64,000 bases of DNA from Mycobacterium sp. ELW1 (lineage in GTDB: Bacteria > Actinomycetota > Actinomycetes > Mycobacteriales > Mycobacteriaceae), in NCBI RefSeq assembly GCF_008329905.1, contig NZ_CP032155.1, forward strand, positions 1,178,001 through 1,242,000. The letters run 5' to 3'. The notes beneath the pieces are model-generated. The model saw nothing but the letters and a program-made list of their open reading frames with translations. It was not told the DNA's origin and searched no databases. How positions within the stretch are numbered: the stretch's first letter is position 1; each line of letters opens with the position of its first letter. Below are positions 1 through 8,301 of this stretch, piece by piece. The position numbers and the translations under genes were made by a program.

Positions 1-623
1 CCGGTGCGGGGCAGACCGCGGTGGTGGCGGTTGCGCAGAACGCGGCGGGTCAGGTTTTCGAACAGCCGACGGTGCGCCGCAAGGCCCAGGCCGCGGTGCC
101 CGGGGACGGCGCGGCCGTCGGACTGCTCGCAGTGTCGGAAGCGTCGCCGATTCTCGATGTCGAGACCCGCACCTACGGCGAGTTCGCCGGTGACATGACC
201 ATCGCCTTCGACCCGCCCCGAAAGTGGTGGCAGGCAGGCGAAGCCGAGGGGTACATCGGGTTCACCGAATCCAAGATCACCAAGGTCCTGGCCCGCGGCA
301 ACCGGCAGGTACCCGAGGTGGCGCTGGCGGTGTGCGATCGCATCGGAATGAAGTCCCGCGACCTCGACCTGCTCGTCACCAACCAACCCAACCGGGTGTT
401 CCTGCGCAACTGGCGCGAAGCGCTGGAACTGCCGGTCGAGCGCCACGTCGACACCTTTGACGAGTGCGGCAACCTGTTCGGAGCGGGCATCCCGATCAAT
501 CTCGACCGGGCGATCACCGACGGCCGGATCGCGGCCGGTGACACCGTGTTGATGGCGGCGTTCGCCCATGCCGGTGACTTCGCCGGCGCGGCCGCTGTGC
601 GCTGGGGCGGTCGGGCCGCCTGA
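1..623 (+). CDS. 3-oxoacyl-ACP synthase III-like protein, C-terminal part (cut by window edge)
   Basis: The reading frame is open from the first bases (frame beginning at base 3), so the gene starts upstream of the window and only about 206 C-terminal residues are seen. The visible part resembles the second half of a FabH-type condensing enzyme. There is an NQPN stretch where FabH has the Asn/His-containing NQAN segment, then a GNLFGAGIP loop and a final DTVLMAAFAHAGDF strand-loop typical of the thiolase fold. The stop overlaps the ATG of the next gene (TGATG), which suggests translational coupling with the aminotransferase. The substrate is unknown. The catalytic Cys would lie outside the window, so activity cannot be judged. 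Confidence 0.75.
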   Translation, partial: GAGQTAVVAVAQNAAGQVFEQPTVRRKAQAAVPGDGAAVGLLAVSEASPILDVETRTYGEFAGDMTIAFDPPRKWWQAGEAEGYIGFTESKITKVLARGNRQVPEVALAVCDRIGMKSRDLDLLVTNQPNRVFLRNWREALELPVERHVDTFDECGNLFGAGIPINLDRAITDGRIAAGDTVLMAAFAHAGDFAGAAAVRWGGRAA

Positions 624-1654
624 TGACAACCATGATCCGGATGGCCGACGACACCGTGGCGGCGTTACCTGACTCGGTCGACCCATTGGCGTTGTCGCTC
701 AACGAGAGTCCGTTCTCCCCGCTGCCCGGGGTGCGCTCGGCGCTGATCAGTGCGATCGATTCGGCGAACCGGTATCCGGAGTTCCTGCCGGAGCGGCTGC
801 GCAGGCTGATCGCCGCCAGGATCGGTGTCGCAGAGGAGCAGGTGGTGCTCGGGCCGGGTGCCACCGGCGTCGCCATGCAGGTGTTGCACGCCGTGACCGA
901 GCCGGGCGATCGCATCGCCATGGCCACACCGACGTTCGACGGGTATCCGATCATGGCGGGCATGGCACGGCTGCGGCCGGTCACTGTCCCGTTGGATCAG
1001 CATGGACACCACGACATGGATGCGCTGATCGACGCCGCGGCGGAGGCGAAGGTGGTGGTGCTGTGCCGTCCGCACAACCCCACCGGAACGATCGAGTCGA
1101 CGTTCGCGGTGAGCCGCTTCCTGTCGGCGGTCCCGAATGACACCATCGTGCTGCTCGACGAGGCCTACATCGAGTTCGTGGCGCCCGGCTTTCGCCTCGA
1201 TGCGCGGTTGCTGATCCGCCAGCACCCGAATGTGGTCGTGCTACGGACATTTTCCAAGGCCTACGGTCTGGCGGGGCTGCGCATCGGTTACGGCTTCGGT
1301 GCCGCGGAGCTGACCGGCACGTTGTGGCGGATGCAATTGCCGTTCGGTGTGGACAACACCAGCCTGGTTGCCGTCGCGGCTTCCTATGACGCGGAACGCC
1401 AGTTGCAGCGCCGCATTCGAATGATCGCGGGCGAGCGGCGGTACCTGCGGATGCGGCTGCGAGCGACGGGGGTACACGTCACCGAGGGGCACGCCAACTT
1501 CGTGTACCTGCCGCCGGCGGATCGGCCGTGGCGCGAGGTTTTCGACCCGTCCGGTCTGCGGGTGCGCCATTACGGCGACGGCGGGGTGCGGATCACGGTG
1601 GGGGACCGGTGGTCGACGCGGGCGGTGCTGGCCGCGGTGGCAGCGCGACGGTAG
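623..1654 (+). CDS. HisC-like aromatic/histidinol-phosphate aminotransferase (class I/II PLP enzyme)
   Basis: This 343-residue protein has the class I/II aminotransferase layout. It opens with the LSLNESPFSPLP segment seen in HisC enzymes, has a PHNPTG substrate loop near residue 153 and LLDEAYIEF with the PLP-binding Asp. The Schiff-base lysine (K212) sits in TFSKAYGLAGLRIGY. Length is normal for the family. The ATG overlaps the stop of the KAS III-like gene by one base, so the two genes are probably one operon. The pairing suggests a biosynthetic role that joins an acyl group and an amino acid, but that is inference. It could equally be a second histidinol-phosphate or phenylalanine aminotransferase. 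Confidence 0.85.
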   Translation: MTTMIRMADDTVAALPDSVDPLALSLNESPFSPLPGVRSALISAIDSANRYPEFLPERLRRLIAARIGVAEEQVVLGPGATGVAMQVLHAVTEPGDRIAMATPTFDGYPIMAGMARLRPVTVPLDQHGHHDMDALIDAAAEAKVVVLCRPHNPTGTIESTFAVSRFLSAVPNDTIVLLDEAYIEFVAPGFRLDARLLIRQHPNVVVLRTFSKAYGLAGLRIGYGFGAAELTGTLWRMQLPFGVDNTSLVAVAASYDAERQLQRRIRMIAGERRYLRMRLRATGVHVTEGHANFVYLPPADRPWREVFDPSGLRVRHYGDGGVRITVGDRWSTRAVLAAVAARR

Positions 1655-1681
1655 TGCCCTACGGGGGCGTGTCGATGCGGT

Positions 1682-2203
1682 ATGAATGTGCGGATGGCCG
1701 AATCAATCCCGCCCGCCAAGCCGGACCCGATCGCCGCCGCGCGACGCAACTGGGAGCGCGCCGGGTGGGGTGATGTCGCCGAGGGCATGGTGGCGGTGAC
1801 TTCGGTGATGCGGGCCCACCAGATCCTGCTGGCCCGCGTGGAGAACGCGTTGCGGCCCTACGATCTGAGCTTCTCCCGGTTCGAACTGTTGCGGCTGTTG
1901 GCCTTCAGCCGCACCGGCGCATTGCCGATCACCAAAGCCTCCGACCGGTTGCAGGTGCACGTCACCAGCGTCACGCATGCGATCCGCCGACTGGAGGCCG
2001 ACGGACTGGTCAGGCGGGTGCCGCATCCCACCGACGGGCGCACCACGCTGGTCGAGATCACCGACCTGGGCCGCTCGACGGTCGAGGACGCCACCGCCAC
2101 GCTCAACGAGCTGGTGTTCGCCGATGTCGGGATGGCCGCGCCGGAAGCCCGGGCCCTGGTGGCGGCGATCGAGACGCTGCGCCACCACGCGGGGGATTTC
2201 TAA
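1682..2203 (+). CDS. MarR-family transcriptional regulator
   Basis: This 173-residue protein has a winged-helix MarR core at about residues 35-140. LSFSRFELLRLLAFS is the first core helix, ITKASDRLQVHVTSVTHAIRRLE is the recognition helix region, and the wing reads VRRVPHPTDGRTTLVEIT with the conserved D-x-R. The start could also be the Met four codons downstream (1694), and neither has a strong ribosome-binding site. It lies 27 bases after the aminotransferase and its stop overlaps the stop of convergent mmsB by 4 bases. The target is unknown. It may act on the upstream pair or on neighbouring branched-chain catabolism, but the sequence does not decide. Confidence 0.85.
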   Translation: MNVRMAESIPPAKPDPIAAARRNWERAGWGDVAEGMVAVTSVMRAHQILLARVENALRPYDLSFSRFELLRLLAFSRTGALPITKASDRLQVHVTSVTHAIRRLEADGLVRRVPHPTDGRTTLVEITDLGRSTVEDATATLNELVFADVGMAAPEARALVAAIETLRHHAGDF

Positions 2204-3069
2204 CGCAGGGTTTCGATGACCGCGCTGAAATCCAGGTCGGCGTGATCTTTGGCGAATGAGGCGTAGATCTCGGCGGCGTGGGTGCCCAGTGGCGCGGTGG
2301 CGCCGGTCGACGACACCGCATCCATCGCCAGCCCGAGGTCCTTGTTCATCAGCGCGGTGGCGAAACCCGGCTGGAAGTTGTTGTTGGCCGGCGACGTCGG
2401 AACAGGTCCGGGCACAGGGCAGTTCGTATGGACCGCCCAGCAGTTGCCGGTGGCGCCGGTGATCACGTCGAACAGTGATTGCGACGACAGGCCCAGCTTC
2501 TCGGCCAGCACGAAGGCCTCGCCCACGGCGATCTGCTGCACGGCCAGCACCATGTTGTTGCACAGCTTGGCGGCCTGGCCGGCACCCGACGTCCCGCAGT
2601 GAATCACCTTGCTGGCCATCGGATCCAACACCGGTCGGGCCTTCTCCAGTGCGTCGGCGTCGCCGCCGACCATGAATGCGAGGGTGCCCGCGGTAGCGCC
2701 CTTGATGCCGCCGGACACCGGGGCGTCGAGCTGAGCCATTCCGGCCGCGGACGCCTGCGCGTTGATATCGCGGGCGTCGTCGACGGAGATCGTCGAGGTG
2801 TCGATGAACAGCGTGCCCGCCGTGGCGGCCGGAAGCGCCTCGGCGTAGCAGGCTTTCACGATCGCGCCGTTCGGCAGAGAGGTGATGACGATGTCTGCCT
2901 CAGACACCGCGGCGGCGCCGGCGTCGAACACCGTCGCACCCTTCTCCTCGGCGGCCGCACGCAATGCGGGCACCGGGTCGAAGCCCCGTACCGTGTAACC
3001 GGCGTTGACCAGGTTGGCTGCCATCGGCCCACCCATATGGCCCAACCCCAGGAACGCGATCGTCGTCAT
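2200..3069 (-). CDS. mmsB: 3-hydroxyisobutyrate dehydrogenase
   Basis: This enzyme oxidises 3-hydroxyisobutyrate to methylmalonate semialdehyde with NAD in valine degradation. The 289-residue protein begins with the Rossmann motif FLGLGHMGGPMAANL. It has the family substrate-binding signature DAPVSGGIKGATAGTLAFM near residue 120 and the catalytic-lysine segment GAGQAAKLCNNM. The ATG at 3069 was chosen because it starts directly at the nucleotide-binding strand. The longer frame reaching 3279 only adds antisense-like sequence that overlaps the upstream gene. It is third in the operon mmsA - acyl-CoA dehydrogenase - mmsB, 16 bases after the dehydrogenase. Confidence 0.95.
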   Translation of the reverse strand: MTTIAFLGLGHMGGPMAANLVNAGYTVRGFDPVPALRAAAEEKGATVFDAGAAAVSEADIVITSLPNGAIVKACYAEALPAATAGTLFIDTSTISVDDARDINAQASAAGMAQLDAPVSGGIKGATAGTLAFMVGGDADALEKARPVLDPMASKVIHCGTSGAGQAAKLCNNMVLAVQQIAVGEAFVLAEKLGLSSQSLFDVITGATGNCWAVHTNCPVPGPVPTSPANNNFQPGFATALMNKDLGLAMDAVSSTGATAPLGTHAAEIYASFAKDHADLDFSAVIETLR

Positions 3070-3085
3070 GGATGGCTCCTTTGCC

Positions 3086-4252
3086 TCATGCCGATGCGCG
3101 GGCCCGAGCGGCTTCTGCCCGCCCGATGACCACACGCATAATTTCGTTGGTGCCCTCCAGGATTCGGTGCACCCGCAGATCGCGAACGATCTTCTCGATC
3201 CCGTACTCGCGCAGGTAGCCGTAGCCGCCGTGCAGCTGCAACGCCTGGTCGGCCACCTCGAAGCAGGCGTCGGTGACATACCGTTTGGCCATCGCGCACA
3301 GGGCGACCTTGTCCGGTTCGTCGTTGTCCAGGGCGACGGCCGCGCGCCACAGCATCAGCCGCGAGGTTTCCAGCGCGGTCGCCATGTCGGCCAGCGTGAA
3401 CCGGATGGTCGGCTCGTCGAGCAGTGCGCCGCCGAAGGCCTGCCGGTCGGCGAGATAACTCCCCGCTTTCTCGTAGGCCGTTTGGGCGCCGCCCAGCGAG
3501 CAGGCCGCGATGTTGAGCCGGCCGCCGTTGAGTCCGTTCATCGCGATTCCGAAGCCGCCGCCGTCACCCTCGGCGCCGCCCAGCATCGCCGATGCCGGTA
3601 CCCGGACACCATCGAGGATCACCTGAGCGGTGGGCTGCACGTTCCAGCCCATCTTCTCCTCCTGGGCACCGAAACTGAGTCCGGGCGTGTCCTTTTCGAT
3701 GACAAATGCCGAGATGCCGCGGGGCCCGTCGGCGCCGGTGCGCGCCATCACGATGTACACGTCGGAACTGCCCGCGCCGGAGATGAACTGCTTGACCCCG
3801 TCGAGCACGTAGGCATCACCGTCACGAACGGCCTTGGTGCGCAGCGCTGAGGCATCCGAGCCCGCGCCCGGCTCGGTGAGGCAATAACTGGCGATGGCCT
3901 CCATCGAGGCGAGCCGCGGGATCCACGACTTGCGCTGATCGTCGGTGCCGTAGGTGTCGATCATCCACGCGCACATGTTGTGGATCGACAGGAACGCCGC
4001 CAGCGCGGGGTCGGCCGTCGAGAGCTGCTCGAAGATCCGCACCGCGTCCAGGCGCCGCAGCCCGCTGCCGCCGACATCCTCGGAGCAGTAGATGGCGGCC
4101 ATCCCCAACTCGGCCGCCTCGCGCAGGACGTCCACCGGGAACTCCTTGGAGTGATCCCAGTCCAGGGCATGCGGCGCAAGACGTTTGATCGCGAACGCGG
4201 CCGCCGTTTCGGCGATCACGCGATCGTCATCGTCGAGGGCGAAGAAGCTCAT
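3086..4252 (-). CDS. Acyl-CoA dehydrogenase, probable isobutyryl-CoA dehydrogenase
   Basis: This 388-residue flavoprotein has both family signatures: CLTEPGAGSDASALRT in the middle domain and a C-terminal segment with RILEGTNEIMR. The catalytic Glu is probably E366 in that segment. Placement between mmsA and mmsB, with 7- and 16-base gaps, makes isobutyryl-CoA to methacrylyl-CoA the likely reaction. This is the second step of valine degradation. Related short/branched-chain acyl-CoA dehydrogenases cannot be excluded from sequence alone. The protein is cytoplasmic and should use FAD and electron-transferring flavoprotein. Confidence 0.92.
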   Translation of the reverse strand: MSFFALDDDDRVIAETAAAFAIKRLAPHALDWDHSKEFPVDVLREAAELGMAAIYCSEDVGGSGLRRLDAVRIFEQLSTADPALAAFLSIHNMCAWMIDTYGTDDQRKSWIPRLASMEAIASYCLTEPGAGSDASALRTKAVRDGDAYVLDGVKQFISGAGSSDVYIVMARTGADGPRGISAFVIEKDTPGLSFGAQEEKMGWNVQPTAQVILDGVRVPASAMLGGAEGDGGGFGIAMNGLNGGRLNIAACSLGGAQTAYEKAGSYLADRQAFGGALLDEPTIRFTLADMATALETSRLMLWRAAVALDNDEPDKVALCAMAKRYVTDACFEVADQALQLHGGYGYLREYGIEKIVRDLRVHRILEGTNEIMRVVIGRAEAARARASA

Positions 4253-4259
4253 TACCCCT

Positions 4260-5780
4260 CTAGTTCATCGTCGGGATGACGAACTCGGCGCCGTCCTTGA
4301 TACCCGACGGCCACCGCTCGGTGACGGTCTTGGTCTTGGTGTAGAAGAGGATCGAGTGCGGCCCGTGCTGGTTGAGATCGCCGAAGCCGGAGCGCTTCCA
4401 GCCGCCGAAGGTGTGGTAGGACACCGGAACCGGGATCGGCACGTTGACGCCGACCATGCCGACCTGAACGCGGGAGACGAAGTCGCGAGCGGCGTCACCG
4501 TCACGGGTGAAGATCGCCACGCCGTTGCCGTACTCGTGTTCGCTCGGCAGCCGCAGGGCTTCCTCGTAGTCGTGGGCGCGCACGATGCACAGCACCGGGC
4601 CGAAGATCTCGTCGGTGTAAATCGACATGTCGGTGGTGACGTGGTCGAACAGCGTGGGCCCGATGAAGAACCCGCCCTCGAGGCTGGCGTCGTCGAACGT
4701 CAGCTCGTCACTGGTCTTCTCGCGACCGTCGACCACGATCTCGGCCCCGGCGGCCACACCGGCATCGATGTAGTCGCGGACCCGGGTGAGCGCGGCGGAG
4801 GTGACCAGCGGGCCGTAGTCGGCCTTGGGGTCCAGGCTGTGTCCGACGCGCAGTTCGTTGATGCGTTCGACGAGCCTGCCGCGCAACCGGTTTGCCGTTT
4901 CCTCGCCGACGGGCACCGCGACGCTGATGGCCATGCACCGTTCGCCGGCGCTGCCGTAGCCGGCTCCGATCAGTGCATCGACGGCCTGGTCCAGGTCGGC
5001 GTCGGGCATGACGATCATGTGGTTCTTGGCGCCGCCGAAGCACTGCGACCGCTTACCGTTGGCCGCCGCGGTGGAGTAGATGTACTGCGCGATGTCGGAG
5101 CTGCCGACGAAGCCGACGGCCTTGATGTCGGGGTGATGCAGGATCGCGTCGACGGCTTCCTTATCGCCCTGCACCACCTGGAAGACGCCGGCGGGCAGGC
5201 CGGCTTCGAGGAACAGCTCGGCGAGGCGGACAGGGACGGACGGGTCGCGCTCAGACGGCTTGAGGATGAAGGCGTTACCGCATGCCAGGGCGGGACCGGC
5301 CTTCCAGAGCGGGATCATCGCGGGGAAGTTGAACGGCGTGATGCCGGCGACGACACCGAGCGGCTGGCGGATCGAGTACACGTCGATGCCACCGCCGGCG
5401 CCTTCGGTGAACTCACCCTTGAGCAGGTGCGGGATGCCGATGGCGAATTCGATGACCTCGATGCCGCGCTGAATGTCGCCCTTGGAATCGGGCACGGTCT
5501 TGCCGTGCTCGATGGACAGCAGTTCGGCGAGCTCGTCGGTGTTGGCGTTGACCAGCTCGATGAATTTCATCAGGACGCGGGCCCGGCGCTGCGGATTCCA
5601 GGCGGCCCATTCCTTCTGCGCCTCGACCGCGGAGGCGACCGCGGTGTCGACGTCGGCGGTCGACGCCAGCAGTACCTGGGCCTGCACCTCACCGGTGCTG
5701 GGGTTGTAGACGTCCGCGGTGCGCGTGCTGCTGAGGTTGCTGCGCTTGCCGTCGATGAAGTGCTGAATGGTTGTGCTCAT
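4260..5780 (-). CDS. mmsA: Methylmalonate-semialdehyde dehydrogenase (CoA-acylating)
   Basis: This enzyme converts methylmalonate semialdehyde plus CoA and NAD to propionyl-CoA, the end of valine degradation. The 506-residue protein has the aldehyde-dehydrogenase fold with FGGAKNHMIVMPDAD and the catalytic Cys (C282) in GYGSAGERCMAIS. PFNFPAMIPLWKAGPALACG is the typical MmsA cofactor-binding stretch. It is the first gene of the minus-strand operon, and a perfect-arm 18-bp palindrome lies about 30 bases upstream of its ATG. A long open frame on the opposite strand (4185-5816) is a composition artefact. Confidence 0.96.
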   Translation of the reverse strand: MSTTIQHFIDGKRSNLSSTRTADVYNPSTGEVQAQVLLASTADVDTAVASAVEAQKEWAAWNPQRRARVLMKFIELVNANTDELAELLSIEHGKTVPDSKGDIQRGIEVIEFAIGIPHLLKGEFTEGAGGGIDVYSIRQPLGVVAGITPFNFPAMIPLWKAGPALACGNAFILKPSERDPSVPVRLAELFLEAGLPAGVFQVVQGDKEAVDAILHHPDIKAVGFVGSSDIAQYIYSTAAANGKRSQCFGGAKNHMIVMPDADLDQAVDALIGAGYGSAGERCMAISVAVPVGEETANRLRGRLVERINELRVGHSLDPKADYGPLVTSAALTRVRDYIDAGVAAGAEIVVDGREKTSDELTFDDASLEGGFFIGPTLFDHVTTDMSIYTDEIFGPVLCIVRAHDYEEALRLPSEHEYGNGVAIFTRDGDAARDFVSRVQVGMVGVNVPIPVPVSYHTFGGWKRSGFGDLNQHGPHSILFYTKTKTVTERWPSGIKDGAEFVIPTMN

Positions 5781-5810
5781 GACTGCCCCTTGGCTGACCT
5801 TGCCGCTGAA

Positions 5811-5828
5811 TACTAGGACATCCTAGTA
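5811..5828. promoter_or_regulatory. Palindromic operator upstream of mmsA
   Basis: TACTAGGA-CA-TCCTAGTA has two perfect 8-base arms around a 2-base spacer. It lies 31 bases upstream of the mmsA start, in the region where a promoter is expected. The symmetry and length fit a TetR-type repressor site. No TetR gene is adjacent, so the regulator would act in trans. The same sequence was not noticed elsewhere in the window. Confidence 0.65.
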
Positions 5829-5934
5829 ACGCGTTGACCGGCTACGCAAGGGGGCGAGGAGCCGCATCGCAAGGGCCGCAGCGAGGGCGCCGGGCGGGCC
5901 GCGCCGCCGCGTGGGCAGTCGGTTGTTCCGGAAC

Positions 5935-5956
5935 GCGATATCACCGGCGATATCAC
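5935..5956. repeat. Tandem direct repeat GCGATATCAC x2
   Basis: Two identical 10-base units, at 5935-5944 and 5947-5956, are spaced 12 bases apart in the 213-base gap between the response-regulator stop and mmsA. Each contains the palindrome GATATC. The 12-base period is not a whole helical turn. They may be a regulator binding site for mmsA, but the function is unknown. Confidence 0.4.
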
Positions 5957-5993
5957 GTTGTGGAGAAGCGGCTATCGCCTCGCCCTCGACCAC

Positions 5994-6671
5994 TCAACGC
6001 CACTGGTAGCGCGTACTGGGCCGACCCGTCTTGCCGTATTCGGTGAGGCGGGTGACGGTGCCGTCGTCGGCCAGCCGTTCCAGGTAGCGCCAAGCCGTCA
6101 CCCGGGATACCCCAACCAATTTCGCGGCCTCGTCGGCGGTCAGCCCGTCGGCACGGTCGCGCACCGCGCGGGCGATCTCATCGGTGGTCCCCGGTGCGGC
6201 GCCCTTGGGGGCGACCGACTTGTCGGTGCTGCGAAGCTCGGCCAGCGCCCGGTCCACCTCGGCCTGGCTGGCCGCCTCGGTGCCCGCCGGCAGTGCCTCG
6301 CGATAGCGGCGGTAGCGCTCGAGGCGGTCACGGAACGCCGCGAACGTAAACGGTTTGAGCAGATAGGCCAGCGCACCGTGGGCGACGGCGGCGCGCACCA
6401 TCTCCAGATCGCGTTCGGAGGTGATCGCGATGATGTCGGGGGCGGGCCGCAGGCCGGACAGCGCCGAGGCCAGGGCGATCCCGCTGGCGTCGGGCAGGCC
6501 GAGATCGAGCAATACAAGGTCGACGGGGGACTCGGCTTCCGAGGCGATGCGCATCGCGTCGCGTGCGGTGTTGGCTATGCCGGTGACGGTAAAGCCTTGC
6601 AGCCGAGACAGATACGCGTTGTGCGCTTCGGCGATGAGCGGTTCGTCCTCGACGATCAGCACGGTGATCAT
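5994..6671 (-). CDS. CitB/DcuR-type response regulator
   Basis: This 225-residue two-component regulator has a receiver domain at about residues 1-125, with acidic residues in VEDEP, the phospho-acceptor D56 in LVLLDLGLPDASG and the conserved Lys in LLKPFTF. A linker leads to a C-terminal winged-helix DNA-binding domain containing LTADEAAKLVGVSRVTAWRYLERL. This is the CitB/DctR architecture that controls C4-dicarboxylate or citrate uptake. Its start overlaps the end of the sensor-kinase gene by 4 bases. The divergently placed dctA is the obvious target. Confidence 0.92.
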   Translation of the reverse strand: MITVLIVEDEPLIAEAHNAYLSRLQGFTVTGIANTARDAMRIASEAESPVDLVLLDLGLPDASGIALASALSGLRPAPDIIAITSERDLEMVRAAVAHGALAYLLKPFTFAAFRDRLERYRRYREALPAGTEAASQAEVDRALAELRSTDKSVAPKGAAPGTTDEIARAVRDRADGLTADEAAKLVGVSRVTAWRYLERLADDGTVTRLTEYGKTGRPSTRYQWR

Positions 6672-8200
6672 TGGATGGTCACCGTCACCACCGAGCCGTA
6701 GGTGACGTCGGCGCTGAGCGTTCCGCCGTGCCGGTTGACGATCTGTGCGACCAGTGCGAGCCCAAGGCCTTGGTGTCCGGCGTCGCTGCCGGACTTGGTC
6801 GAGTAGCCGCGCTGTCTGGCGCGTGCGAAGGTGTCGGGGTCCATACCCGGGCCACTGTCAGCGACTTGGATCTGCAGGCTCTCGTCGCTCTGGTGGATGG
6901 TCACCTCGACCCAGGGATCGTCGCGGTCGCAGGCGTCCATCGCGTTGTCGATCAGGTTGCCCAGCACGGTGACCATCTCCTGTGGGCTCAGCAGCGCTTC
7001 GGCGGGCAGGTGGGTTTCCTCGGTGATGGTCAGCTCGATGCCGCGCTCGTCGGCCTCGGCGGTCTTGCCGAGCAGCAGCGCTACCAGGGCCGGCTCGCCG
7101 ACGGCATCAGAGACCCGGTCGACGAGCTGCTGAGACAGTGCCAGCTCCTGCGTGGCGAACTTGACCGCCTCGTCGGGACGGCCCATCTCGACCAGTGTGA
7201 CGACGGTGTGCAGTTTGTTGGCCGACTCGTGGGCCTGCGCCCGCAGTGAATCGGTGAAACCCTGCAGCGAACTCAATTCGCCCAGCGCGCCTTGTAATTC
7301 GGTGCGGTCGCGGATCGTGACCACTTCGGAGTCCGACGCGCTGACCTGGGATCGGTTGACCACCAACACCCGGTCATCGGTGAGCCGGACCTCGTCGCGC
7401 ACACCGGGGTCGTTGCCGCGCAGGAACTCTGGCAGGTCGGCGCGTGTGATGGGGCCGGCCGGCAGGGCCAGCAGGCGTCGGGCTTCGTCGTTGGCCAGCG
7501 CGACGCCGTTGCGGTCCAACACGATCAGGCCTTCGGAGACCGAGTGCAGGATGGCATCGTGGTGGTCGTACATCACCCGCAGTTCGTCGGGCGCGAGGCC
7601 GTGGGTCTGGTGCAGGACGCGCCGTCGGATCGCCCAGATGCCGACGAAGGACAGCGCCAGTGCGCCTGCCCCGACACCGACGATCATCAGCCATTGCGAA
7701 CGCCACCGCGCGGAGAGGCTTTCCAGCGTGATGCCGGCGGCGACCAGGCCGATGACCTGGCCGCGCTCATTACGCACCGGTGCGATGGTGCGAACCGACG
7801 GGCCGAGGGTGCCGGTGTAGACCTCGGTGTAGGTCTCGCCACGTAGTGCGGGCTCGATTGTGCCGATGTATTTCTGGCCGATCTGCTGCGGGTTGGTGTG
7901 GGTGAACCGGGTGCGGTCGGGCGCCATGATCGTGATGAACGCGATGTCGGTGCTGGTGCGAACGGCCTCGGTGACCGGTTGCAGAACGCGTGCGGCGTTA
8001 CCGCTTTCGATCGCTTCCGCAGTGGATGGCGAGTCGGCCAGGGCAACGGCGATCGCCGTCACCTGTTGGCGGGCGGCTTCGTCGCCGTGGCGTTTGGCGT
8101 CGAACAGGGCCAACGCACTGCCGGCCACCACCACCAGCACGATCACCGCAGCCTGCAGCGCAAAGGCCTGCCCGGCCAGCGAGCGGGGGAGTACGGCCAC
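6668..8200 (-). CDS. CitA/DcuS-type sensor histidine kinase
   Basis: This 510-residue membrane kinase has TM1 at about residues 12-32, an extracytoplasmic sensor domain at 34-168, TM2 at 170-190 and a cytoplasmic PAS domain at about 210-295. The phospho-acceptor H324 lies in RAQAHESANKLHT, and a C-terminal ATPase domain carries DNAMDA and DSGPGMD boxes. The extracytoplasmic PAS-like sensor is the hallmark of the citrate/C4-dicarboxylate sensors. The start is a GTG. It is divergent from dctA by 101 bases and co-transcribed with the response regulator. Confidence 0.92.
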   Translation of the reverse strand: MAVLPRSLAGQAFALQAAVIVLVVVAGSALALFDAKRHGDEAARQQVTAIAVALADSPSTAEAIESGNAARVLQPVTEAVRTSTDIAFITIMAPDRTRFTHTNPQQIGQKYIGTIEPALRGETYTEVYTGTLGPSVRTIAPVRNERGQVIGLVAAGITLESLSARWRSQWLMIVGVGAGALALSFVGIWAIRRRVLHQTHGLAPDELRVMYDHHDAILHSVSEGLIVLDRNGVALANDEARRLLALPAGPITRADLPEFLRGNDPGVRDEVRLTDDRVLVVNRSQVSASDSEVVTIRDRTELQGALGELSSLQGFTDSLRAQAHESANKLHTVVTLVEMGRPDEAVKFATQELALSQQLVDRVSDAVGEPALVALLLGKTAEADERGIELTITEETHLPAEALLSPQEMVTVLGNLIDNAMDACDRDDPWVEVTIHQSDESLQIQVADSGPGMDPDTFARARQRGYSTKSGSDAGHQGLGLALVAQIVNRHGGTLSADVTYGSVVTVTIQ

Positions 8201-8229
8201 TGCTCACCTCTGAACGTAATGAACTAAAG

Positions 8230-8245
8230 CGTGACCTGCGTCACG
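8230..8245. promoter_or_regulatory. CRP-like binding site between kinase and dctA
   Basis: CGTGACCTGCGTCACG is a perfect inverted repeat with 6-base arms. It matches the mycobacterial Crp pattern GTGA-N6-TCAC. It sits 56 bases before the dctA ATG and 30 bases before the kinase start, so it could act on either direction. cAMP-dependent control of carboxylate uptake would make sense but is inferred. Confidence 0.55.
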
Positions 8246-8301
8246 TGAGGGTAAACCATCCTTGCAGACCCAAAGCTGTCAGGACTGGAAGGAAACCGCT
8301 C

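Noticed and set aside
1703..2563. 286-codon minus-strand frame across the MarR gene and mmsB end
   Set aside because: Arg/Gly-rich composition without domains; a shadow of real genes on the other frames.
4185..5816. 543-codon open frame on the plus strand
   Set aside because: It lies antisense to mmsA, whose protein matches its family over its whole length. The antisense frame has no recognisable domain and arises from high GC.
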